64,000 nucleotides of DNA from Chitinophagaceae bacterium UBA4407 (GTDB lineage: Bacteria; Bacteroidota; Bacteroidia; Chitinophagales; Chitinophagaceae). The stretch is from assembly GCA_002390845.1 (NCBI GenBank), contig DGQT01000002.1, positions 1 through 64,000 of the forward strand, in the 5' to 3' direction. Below the pieces are notes generated by a model. It was not told the origin of the DNA. It saw nothing but the letters and a program-made list of their open reading frames with translations, and did no database searches. The translations under genes and the position numbers were made by a program. Shown piece after piece: positions 57,755 through 64,000 of the stretch (position 1 is the stretch's first letter; each line of letters starts with the position of its first letter).

Positions 57755-59455
57755 TTAGTTGTTTGGGTTCACTTGCTTTGTGGTGATGTAATAATTCTTT
57801 TCAAGATAATCTGAGTTAAAGAAAGCAGCATCTGCATCGATAAGTTTTATAGTCTTCCATTTTTGCGATGGGTAAATGGTAAGTTTAACATCTGCTGAAT
57901 GCATTACCAGCCGCAGGTTAAAGTTGTCAATACAGTTGGCCCACCTGAAGCTGATATATTTTTTATCAGGTGAATAGTAATATTCCAATTCTGGTATTGC
58001 TATGTTGCGTAAATACTGGTCGAACACTTTACTAAAGTTAATCTTACTCTGTTTGCTGATATATTGCTCTACCTGTTGTGTGGTAACTGTTTGGTGATAG
58101 AATGTTTTATTTAAGCCTCTTAATATGCTGCGGAATTTTTCATCATTGTCTATTACATGCCTGATAATATGTATCATATTACTGCCTTTGTAATACATAT
58201 CGGTGGTTGCTGATTCTTTGTTTACGCCGTATTTTGAAATAACAGGGTTCTTATTTACAATTCTTTTTCTAATGCCATAGTTGTATTCATTACCAGCTTG
58301 TTTGCCATAATAATATTCAGTAAAAAGTGTTTCGCTATAGTTGGTAAAACTTTCGTGTATCCACATATCGGCTATATCTTTCGATGTAATGTTATTGGCA
58401 AACCACTCGTGGCCACTTTCATGAACGATTATGAAATCCCATTTAAACCCCCAACCTGTGCCCGAGAGGTCAACCATTTGGTTTTTACTTTTCAGGTAAT
58501 AGCCGTTGCGATAAGTATTGCCATAAGCTGTTGCGCTTTGGTGTTCCATACCAAGTTGTGGCGCCTCAACAAGTTTGTAACCATCTTCATAAAATGGGTA
58601 AGGGCCAAACCAATATTCAAATGCGCGCAGCATACGCTTTGCATCGGTAAATTGTTTTTGAGCTTTTTCTAAGTTGTAATCCAGTACCCAAAAATTCAGA
58701 TCGAGTGATCCCTTTTCTCCTTGAAGTGTGTCGCTCCAGTTTACATATTTGCCAATGTAGGGAACAATATTATAATTATTGATAGGATCCTTAACTTCCC
58801 ATATATAGGTTGCCTGGCCATTTGCCGAAGTTTTATTTTTCAACCGGCCATTACCAACTGCAATCAATGTATCAGGAACAGTAACAGATAAAGAAGCACC
58901 TCTGTCCGGCTCATCACTTTGATGATCTTTACAAGGGTACCAAACGCTTGCGCCCAAACCCTGACAGGCAACACTCATCCATGGGCGGCCCAGTGTATCT
59001 TTCTTAAAGATCCAGCCACCATCCCAGGGTGGGTTAACGGCTTCAAGGGGAGCGCCATGATAATAAATCTCTATTTGGCTAACCGAATTTAAAGTTTGTT
59101 TTGGTGCCTGAACGTGCCACACATTTTCTTCATTTTTAAAATTTATTTTTTTATTCCCGTTAAATAAAATACTGTCAATCATCAAAGGCTGCTGCAGATC
59201 TATTTGCATAAATGCAGTGTGGCTTTTGCTTACAACTTTATAAGTTATTGTAGTTCTGCCAATAATGGTTTTTGAATTGTAATCTGGCGTTACTTCAATA
59301 TCGTAGCGCAATACATTCCACCAGGTTCTTTCGGGGTTTAATGAGCCGCGCAAGGTGTCTGCATGTGTAAAATTTTCTTTAAGCTGGCCCAACTGCGCAT
59401 ACACAAATGAACCCGTTAGTAAAAAAGCAACAAACAAAAATTTTCTTATCAGCAT
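57755..59455 (-). CDS. Secreted M1-family metallopeptidase
   Basis: A 566-residue zinc aminopeptidase-like protein with signal peptide (about 1-20, MLIRKFLFVAFLLTGSFVYA). The N-terminal beta domain (about 40-230) contains DIEVTPDYNSKTIIGRTTITY. The catalytic domain has the exopeptidase motif GMEHQSA (302-308, a variant of GAMEN) and the zinc motif H345-E-S-G-H349 with E368 in WIHESFTNYSETLFTEYYYG. Tyr in the Y-containing block MYYKGSNMIHIIRHVI is the transition-state stabiliser. It is shorter than classic M1 enzymes (no long C-terminal helical domain). Exported, probably periplasmic or lipid-surface. Starts after element 22. Confidence 0.9.
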   Translation of the reverse strand: MLIRKFLFVAFLLTGSFVYAQLGQLKENFTHADTLRGSLNPERTWWNVLRYDIEVTPDYNSKTIIGRTTITYKVVSKSHTAFMQIDLQQPLMIDSILFNGNKKINFKNEENVWHVQAPKQTLNSVSQIEIYYHGAPLEAVNPPWDGGWIFKKDTLGRPWMSVACQGLGASVWYPCKDHQSDEPDRGASLSVTVPDTLIAVGNGRLKNKTSANGQATYIWEVKDPINNYNIVPYIGKYVNWSDTLQGEKGSLDLNFWVLDYNLEKAQKQFTDAKRMLRAFEYWFGPYPFYEDGYKLVEAPQLGMEHQSATAYGNTYRNGYYLKSKNQMVDLSGTGWGFKWDFIIVHESGHEWFANNITSKDIADMWIHESFTNYSETLFTEYYYGKQAGNEYNYGIRKRIVNKNPVISKYGVNKESATTDMYYKGSNMIHIIRHVIDNDEKFRSILRGLNKTFYHQTVTTQQVEQYISKQSKINFSKVFDQYLRNIAIPELEYYYSPDKKYISFRWANCIDNFNLRLVMHSADVKLTIYPSQKWKTIKLIDADAAFFNSDYLEKNYYITTKQVNPNN

Positions 59456-59478
59456 GTTTCAATATTTATCTGAGTATG

Positions 59479-59673
59479 AATTTTTATTGACCCGGCAAAG
59501 GTACATTGCGCATCGCCTGTTGCGTCGCACACTTGTACTTTGGGATCGGATCTGAACAAAGCAGTGCACTTTGCAGCGATATTGCACCTTGTTGCCCATG
59601 AGAATTGTTGCAGCTGCGGTGTGCGACGCAAGGAACTCTTCATAGAAATCCTTGAGCAGGGCTCAAAAAAATT
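59479..59673. repeat. Element 22, complete
   Basis: Outer AATTTTTATTGACCCGGCA (59479-59497), core TTGCGTCGCACACTTGTACT (from 59520); right core GCGGTGTGCGACGCAA (59616-59631), outer AGGGCTCAAAAAAATT (59658-59673). The right end lies 2 bp from the stop codon of lnt (TAG at 59675-59677 on the minus strand). Confidence 0.8.
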
Positions 59674-59674
59674 A

Positions 59675-61273
59675 CTACCTTTTTTTAAAGAACCTTTTTC
59701 TAAAGTTAACCGCAATATTCCATGCAATTAATAATACGCCAAATGCAGATGCAATTTTTGACAGAAGGTCGCCATACTTTACATAAAATGTTTCGCCGCT
59801 TATTGCTGGAACATTGGCTTTAATATATGCGGATTTATCCCAGGGTTGTGTTGCTACAAATTCACCACTTGTATTGATTACCGCAGAGATACCTGTGTTG
59901 GCGCTTCGCACCACCCACTTGCGGGTTTCAATTGCACGAAGCCTTGCATAATCCAGGTGCTGTTTATGGCCGGGTGTGTTGCCCCACCAGCCATCGTTGG
60001 TCATTACGGTTAAAATGTTTGCGCCTTTGGCTACATAAGTGCCAACGTATTCGCCATAAATGCTCTCGTAGCAAATAATTGGTGCGCAGATATAAGCACT
60101 GTTTTTATCGCCAAAAACGGCAGATTCTTTCGACTTTCCATAACCGCCGGTACTGCCACCAAATTTTTCGAAAACCGGCGACATAAAACGTAAAAAATCC
60201 GGCAACGTTTCTACACCTGGCACCAGTTTGCTTTTATTATAAAACTGCAAAGCTGTATTTGCTTTTATTGCCACTGAAGCATTAAATACATCGTAATAAG
60301 AATGGTCCTGTTCGTCAAGCCTTGCAGAGTTGGTTTCTTTAACTGCACCGTAGCTTTTGTATGTTTCTATACCAGTAACCAATGTAACATTTGGGTGCCT
60401 GTTTGCAAAGGCAAACACCGGTTGATATAGCTGTGTGTTTTGAAACTCCGGCTGCCAAACACCTGCAGATAAAGCAGTCTCGGGCCATACTACCAGGCGG
60501 GTGTTTGAATCGAGTTCCTTTTCTGAAAGTGAAATCAATAATTCTAATTGTGCCGAAACTGTTGAGGCGTCAAATTTTTCATCGTAAGGATCAATGTTGG
60601 GCTGAACAATAATTACATTGTTTGAAGTTTGCGCAATAGCTGTAAGCTTGGAATTTTCTGTTTTCGAGTTTACAATAAATGAAATTACAAAAGGTAAAAT
60701 AATAACTGCTACCGCTATCAGCAACCTGTATGTTTTGTTTGTTTTATTGCGCCACTGTATTAGAGCGTTGAACAATAAAATATTTACCAGTAATACCCAT
60801 AAAGTGCCGCCACTGGTACCTGTATATTCGTACCACTGCACCCAGCCTGGTTGCGATGCAAACACATTACCAAGCGTAAGCCAGGGCCAGCTTAACTGCC
60901 AGTTCAGGTGAATGTATTCGAAGAGCATCCAGAACACAACCAGCGAAAAATATCCTGCTTTGGCACCATATTTATTTTTAAAAATATGATACCCCCACCA
61001 GGGAAGCGTCATAATCAGACTATTGGCAATGATTGCTGCAATGGCGCCTACATCGGTAGAATTCCATAGCCACCATGTGGTGCAAGCATTCCAGGTAAGC
61101 ATGGTTGTAAAGCTGTAAAAAAAGAAGGTCAACTTTTTTTCTACTGAGCCTGCAACATACAATAATGGTAACCACGCTATAAAAACTAAAAAGGTTAATG
61201 GTGCCACAGGCCACGATGCATACAGCAACAATCCGGAGAGTAAGGAAAGGCCAACAGGCTGTAGTTTTTTCAA
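59675..61273 (-). CDS. lnt: Apolipoprotein N-acyltransferase, TTG start
   Basis: A 532-residue inner-membrane enzyme that adds the third acyl chain to lipoproteins. About eight N-terminal helices (to about 200) precede a nitrilase-like domain with the catalytic triad E265 (VVWPETALSA), K349 (KSKLVPGVETLP) and C401 (PIICYESIYGE). The frame opens with TTG at 61273, immediately after an in-frame TGA, and no ATG lies near, so TTG is the likely start. Together with lgt (8450) it shows a full lipoprotein maturation route. The next gene to the left (M1 peptidase) follows after element 22. Confidence 0.9.
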   Translation of the reverse strand: MKKLQPVGLSLLSGLLLYASWPVAPLTFLVFIAWLPLLYVAGSVEKKLTFFFYSFTTMLTWNACTTWWLWNSTDVGAIAAIIANSLIMTLPWWGYHIFKNKYGAKAGYFSLVVFWMLFEYIHLNWQLSWPWLTLGNVFASQPGWVQWYEYTGTSGGTLWVLLVNILLFNALIQWRNKTNKTYRLLIAVAVIILPFVISFIVNSKTENSKLTAIAQTSNNVIIVQPNIDPYDEKFDASTVSAQLELLISLSEKELDSNTRLVVWPETALSAGVWQPEFQNTQLYQPVFAFANRHPNVTLVTGIETYKSYGAVKETNSARLDEQDHSYYDVFNASVAIKANTALQFYNKSKLVPGVETLPDFLRFMSPVFEKFGGSTGGYGKSKESAVFGDKNSAYICAPIICYESIYGEYVGTYVAKGANILTVMTNDGWWGNTPGHKQHLDYARLRAIETRKWVVRSANTGISAVINTSGEFVATQPWDKSAYIKANVPAISGETFYVKYGDLLSKIASAFGVLLIAWNIAVNFRKRFFKKR

Positions 61274-61394
61274 TCAGAATTTTTTGGGCAATTTCGTTAA
61301 AAGTTTTAATCGGCAGTTAGTTATCATTTAAAATAAATGTAAATAAAGCTGGTTAGCATGTATTGCATTCATGATTTTGCATTGTTCGGTTAAT

Positions 61395-61770
61395 ACATTT
61401 TTTTTGAAAATGGCATTTGAACGTTGTGGCATCTTCGTTGCGTCGCATTACATTCATCTGCAATGCATATATTGGGCTTTTACCGAAGTCTCCCTGCAAC
61501 GGCGGCGTTGCGTTATGTGACAAAACAACTCAAAACGGTTTTATTGATTTCCAGTTAGTGAGTGCCGAGTTGTATAGAAGCGAAAATTGAATACGATCTG
61601 GCATTTAAGAAGAAAATCAGCAATAGTTTTAATTAAGATGCTGGCTTGTTCAGATATTACAAGAAGCATGATTTTGTAATGCCGACAGCACGATGCCGAA
61701 GAGCGTACAAAGCCCTGAAGTGTGCGACGCAACTGGGATTGATAGTATTACTGTAGCCGGGTACATAAAA
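61395..61770. repeat. Element 23, class II left arm with class I right arm
   Basis: In the 61274-61857 gap. Left: TTTTTTTTGAAAATGGCATT (from 61399), core TTCGTTGCGTCGCATTACAT (from 61435). Right: core TGAAGTGTGCGACGCAA (61716-61732), outer GTAGCCGGGTACATAAAA (61753-61770). The loop of about 250 bp contains GCAACGGCGGCGTTGCG, a hairpin; the terminator of the RRM gene follows at 61815. Confidence 0.6.
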
Positions 61771-61814
61771 TATTCCCTACTAAATATTACTCCTATCAAT
61801 AAAGGCATAAAAAA

Positions 61815-61835
61815 AGTCTGACAAGAAGCCAGACT
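61815..61835 (-). terminator. Terminator of the RRM gene
   Basis: AGTCTG (61815-61820) pairs with CAGACT (61830-61835); on the minus strand a run of T follows (plus-strand A run 61808-61814). Confidence 0.85.
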
Positions 61836-61857
61836 AATAATTTTGGGTTGTGCAGTA

Positions 61858-62265
61858 TTAATAACGGTTATAACCGCCACCACCGCCGCTGCCGCCACTT
61901 CCACCACGGTTACGGTTATAACCACCGCCACCGCCGCTTCCGCCGCTGCCACCTCGGTAACCACCACCGCCACCGCCGCTGCCAAAGCTTTTCTTCTTGT
62001 AGCCACCCTCTTCTCCTTCCTTGCGGGGAGCAGATTCGTTAACTACAATCTTACGGCCCAGCACATCTGTATCGTTCAGATTGCTGATCGCAGTTCTTGC
62101 AGCATCGTCATCACTCATTTCAACAAAACCAAAACCTTTACTTCGGTTGTTGTTGAATTTGTCGGTAACAATTTTTGCAGAAACAACATCACCATAAGGT
62201 GAGAATAAATTTTGGAGATCGTCGCTGGTCATGTTCCAGTTTAAGTTTCCAACGTAAATGTTCAT
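61858..62265 (-). CDS. RRM RNA-binding protein with glycine-rich tail
   Basis: A 135-residue protein. An RNA recognition motif occupies residues 1-80: RNP2 is IYVGNL (3-8), and RNP1 is KGFGFVEM (about 43-50). The C-terminal 50 residues are an RGG-like Gly-rich repeat: GGGGGGYRGGSGGSGGGGGY and RNRGGSGGSGGGGGYNRY, probably from slippage in GGT/GGC repeats (DNA at 61860-61990). Such small RRM proteins in Bacteroidota and cyanobacteria rise in the cold and act as RNA chaperones. It has its own terminator. A long leader precedes it. Confidence 0.9.
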   Translation of the reverse strand: MNIYVGNLNWNMTSDDLQNLFSPYGDVVSAKIVTDKFNNNRSKGFGFVEMSDDDAARTAISNLNDTDVLGRKIVVNESAPRKEGEEGGYKKKSFGSGGGGGGYRGGSGGSGGGGGYNRNRGGSGGSGGGGGYNRY

Positions 62266-62551
62266 GTCAAAAAAAAATTAAATGAATAAAAGGCCAACAG
62301 AAATCAGTAATCCAAAAATCAAAAACATTTAACTGAAACGTTCACGATGTATGGTAACACTGCATCTTTGGAAAAACGAAAATATAAAGATTCTTTTAAA
62401 TGTAGCAATTAATTTATAATTTTTTTAACCCTGCTTTAAGGCAAATCAAAGCCTTGTTTATTCAGCCTTTTCTGTGCCGAACAAAACTGTTAAGTGATTT
62501 TTTTACTTTTATAATCAAAAAATTGCTTTCTTTTTTTCAAGTGCCATTACC
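62266..62551. other. Divergent leader region between the RRM gene and efp
   Basis: AT-rich, about 320 bp between the two genes with no open frame. The RRM-proximal half may be a long 5' untranslated region, as is common for cold-inducible RNA-binding proteins; no known riboswitch is recognised. The right end holds the efp promoter. Confidence 0.4.
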
Positions 62552-62559
62552 TACTTTTG
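62552..62559 (+). promoter_or_regulatory. Promoter -7 box of efp
   Basis: TACTTTTG matches TAnnTTTG; a weaker TTTC lies about 21 nt upstream. The ATG is at 62586. Confidence 0.45.
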
Positions 62560-62585
62560 CGCCCTAATCAAATAAATTCTTGTGT

Positions 62586-63152
62586 ATGGCAAATACCTCT
62601 GACATAAGCCGCGGTATGATTTTAAAACTTGATGGAAGCCTCTATTCAGTTGTGGAGTTTGGTGAAAATAAAACGGCGCGTGCAGCGGCTAAAGTATGGG
62701 CGAAATTAAAAGGGGTTGATAATAACCGTTCCATTGAAAAAACCTGGAATAGCGGTGAAACCATTTTCCCGGTTCGGGTAGAAAAGAAAACATTTCAGTA
62801 TTTATACAAAGATGAATCCGGCTATAATCTTATGAACAATGAGACCTTTGAGCAAATAGCCCTTGCAGAAGAAATGATCGATGCGCCTCAATTCCTTAAA
62901 GACGGAAGTGAGGTTTTCGTTTTTATTAATACAGAAACAGAACAACCTATCGGAGCAGAGCTCCCTGAAAAAATCGTAGTAAAAGTTACCTATTGCGAAC
63001 CCGGTTTACGCGGAGATACCGCTACCCGTGCATTAAAACAGGCAACTGTGGAAACAGGAGCAACCGTGAATGTGCCTTTGTTTGTAAATGATGGTGAATT
63101 AATAAGGATCAATACAAAAAATGGTGAATATGTTGAAAGGGTGAAAGAATAA
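62586..63152 (+). CDS. efp: Elongation factor P with arginine at the tip
   Basis: A 188-residue translation factor that relieves ribosome stalling at polyproline. ATG 62586 (MANTSDISRGMILKLDG). Domain I is residues 1-63, domains II and III follow; RGDTATRALKQATVETGA and VPLFVNDGELIRINTKNGEYVERVK are standard. An ungapped comparison with E. coli EF-P puts R32 where lysine 34 (the modified residue) is, in a loop reading ENKTARAAAKVW rather than PGKGxA. In other groups an Arg there is rhamnosylated by EarP; no earP is in the window. A terminator follows. Confidence 0.92.
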   Translation: MANTSDISRGMILKLDGSLYSVVEFGENKTARAAAKVWAKLKGVDNNRSIEKTWNSGETIFPVRVEKKTFQYLYKDESGYNLMNNETFEQIALAEEMIDAPQFLKDGSEVFVFINTETEQPIGAELPEKIVVKVTYCEPGLRGDTATRALKQATVETGATVNVPLFVNDGELIRINTKNGEYVERVKE

Positions 63153-63191
63153 AATGCTTTAAATGCATTAATTAAAGAGTAATAAAAAAAT

Positions 63192-63215
63192 GACAGGCTT
63201 AGACTGTCTTTTTTT
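63192..63215 (+). terminator. Terminator of efp
   Basis: GACAG (63192-63196) pairs with CTGTC (63204-63208), followed by a seven-T run. Confidence 0.75.
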
Positions 63216-63345
63216 ATGGTTAAAATCCGGGAAAAGATAAATACCGGTTTTTATTTTTCTCCTTTTTTAAACAAAAAATACCTATTTTGCCCCTCCTTTC
63301 AGGGTAAAAAGCCTCAAAAATTACAAAAACCCAAAAATTTCTATT

Positions 63346-63810
63346 ATGGACTTCAAACAGATCCAGGAGCTTATTAAGATTGTGAACAAGAGTAACATAG
63401 GGGAGCTAAGTATAGAGGAAAATGATTTTAAAATCACAATAAAGCAAAAAGAAGAAACAGTTCAAATGGTTGCAGCAGCCCCGGCTTATGCACCGGCTCC
63501 TGCATACACACCGCCTGCTGTTAGTGCCGCCCCTCCAGCTGCTGCACCAGCTGCAGCCAAAGCAGATAATTTAATCACAATAAAAAGCCCTATGATTGGC
63601 ACTTTTTACCGTAAAGCTTCTCCCGATAAACCATCCTTAATTGAAATTGGAGATGATGTATCCGTTGGTAAAGTAGTGTGTATTATAGAGGCTATGAAAC
63701 TCTTTAATGAAATTGAAAGCGAAGTGAGTGGCAAGATTGTTAAAGTACTTGTTGAAGATGCAAGTCCTGTGGAATATGATCAGCCACTTTTCCTTGTAGA
63801 ACCTGCATAG
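63346..63810 (+). CDS. accB: Acetyl-CoA carboxylase biotin carboxyl carrier protein
   Basis: A 154-residue carrier that holds biotin for acetyl-CoA carboxylase (first step of fatty acid synthesis). The N-terminal helical region is followed by an Ala/Pro-rich linker (43-74). The biotinyl domain is about 78-153: SPMIGTFYRKASPDKP, and the biotinylated K118 in the canonical EAMKLFNEI. It is followed 93 bp later by accC on the same strand; the two are usually co-transcribed. Confidence 0.95.
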   Translation: MDFKQIQELIKIVNKSNIGELSIEENDFKITIKQKEETVQMVAAAPAYAPAPAYTPPAVSAAPPAAAPAAAKADNLITIKSPMIGTFYRKASPDKPSLIEIGDDVSVGKVVCIIEAMKLFNEIESEVSGKIVKVLVEDASPVEYDQPLFLVEPA

Positions 63811-63822
63811 TTAATTAATAAA

Positions 63823-63892
63823 TGTGCGGATATGAGATGTGTAAATAAATCATCTTCATATCCGCACATTTGCTTATTTGCACATTTTCAAA
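63823..63892. repeat. Inverted repeat and periodic TGTGCGNAT words between accB and accC
   Basis: TGTGCGGATATGAGATG (63823-63839) pairs with CATCTTCATATCCGCACA (63851-63868) with one bulge. The outer half continues in the periodic series TTTGCTTATTTGCACATTTT. No T run follows, so it is not a typical terminator. It resembles the repeat at 48595-48630. Confidence 0.6.
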
Positions 63893-63902
63893 TTAAATCT
63901 CA

Positions 63903-64000
63903 ATGTTTAAAAAAATCCTCATAGCCAATCGTGGCGAAATTGCGCTTCGTGTAATACGCACCTGCCGCGAAATGGGCATTAAAACTGTTGCAGTTTATTC
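63903..64000 (+). CDS. accC: Biotin carboxylase, 5' end only
   Basis: ATG 63903 opens MFKKILIANRGEIALRVIRTCREMGIKTVAVYS, the N-terminus of biotin carboxylase (ATP-grasp family), the acetyl-CoA carboxylase subunit that carboxylates biotin on AccB. The gene is cut by the window edge after about 32 residues; the motif ANRGEIALRVIR is diagnostic. Confidence 0.93.
   Translation, partial: MFKKILIANRGEIALRVIRTCREMGIKTVAVY

Noticed and set aside
781..61770. Repeat elements read as Rho-independent terminators
   Set aside because: The T run precedes the left arm and an A run follows the right arm on the same strand, so the T and A runs pair within the stem and no U-tract follows a hairpin in either direction.
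781..61770. Repeat elements as integron attC sites
   Set aside because: No GTTRRRY core, no integrase, and they do not separate cassettes of one orientation.
61843..62202. Ala/Thr-rich plus-strand frame opposite the RRM gene
   Set aside because: It is the antisense of the Gly-rich repeat; the minus strand encodes a clear RRM domain.

Overview
The window looks like chromosome of a Bacteroidota bacterium, most likely a member of the Chitinophagaceae. The grounds are gene content and signals: large secreted proteins ending in type IX secretion (T9SS) type A sorting domains or a gliding-motility (CHU_C) domain, family proteins typical of the phylum (DUF3822, DUF4293, WbqC, HsdR_N-like), FtsX/MacB-type permeases of about 800 residues, and promoters of the TTTG / TAnnTTTG type. 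No rRNA, tRNA or CRISPR array was seen.

Layout. 1-2.7 kb: AMP nucleosidase (cut by the window edge), a small PD-(D/E)xK protein and a secreted lactonase-type propeller. 2.9-13.9 kb: a CHU_C surface protein, signal peptidase I, cytidine deaminase, Lgt, a bacilliredoxin, Hsp20, an MFS carrier and a Kir-type potassium channel. 14.1-19.15 kb: a mobile island. 19.3-29 kb: WbqC, DUF4293, a 1965-residue T9SS protein and a MATE exporter. 29.5-35 kb: DUF3822-rsmD-bioD-lpxK and rnr. 35.4-46 kb: a Calx-beta T9SS protein, an APC permease, CvfB, a YVTN propeller, FabH and a kdgK-eda operon. 46.2-53.9 kb: three tandem FtsX/MacB-type permeases. 54-62.3 kb: a GH140-like glycosidase, a flippase, an M1 peptidase, Lnt and an RRM protein. 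62.6-64 kb: efp, then accB and the start of accC.

Main discovery 1: a complete 4,427-bp transposon at 14711-19137. It has 24-bp terminal inverted repeats (23/24 matching) and a perfect 8-bp target duplication TGGAATTG on both sides. An IS1595/ISXO2-type transposase sits at its right end. Immediately downstream and co-directional is a five-gene cargo operon: a DUF262-HNH nuclease-like protein, a 42-residue basic protein, a Cys/His (NlpC/CHAP-like) protein, an unknown protein and a DUF6941-like protein. Overlaps and gaps of about 10-22 nt suggest one transcript. This is a candidate mobile defence or conflict module. A decayed relative of the same transposase lies directly against its left end.

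Main discovery 2: a dense family of intergenic inverted-repeat elements, 23 loci in 64 kb, none inside a recognised gene. Their arms carry a TTGCGTCGCAC..CTTGTAC core (or the alternative TTGTGTCACTCACTTGTAC) inside an outer TTTTTTTGAGCCGGGC / GCCGGGTTCAAAAAAA stem. The arms are conserved while the loops are unrelated to each other and often contain further hairpin repeats. Inside the core the heptamer exists in two states, GCGTCGC and GTGTCAC, and both symmetric positions change together. Related subclasses have a TCGTTGCGTCGCAAT core or an unrelated GCCACGCTCG core inside the same outer arms. Element ends overlap the stop codons of rnr and of the CvfB gene, and one element encloses a whole small gene.

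Smaller points: an EF-P with arginine where the modified lysine normally sits, an RsmD with Gly in place of Asp in its (D/N)PPY motif, a 20-bp near-palindrome upstream of kdgK-eda, and a promoter box inside a 9-bp inverted repeat upstream of the giant T9SS gene.
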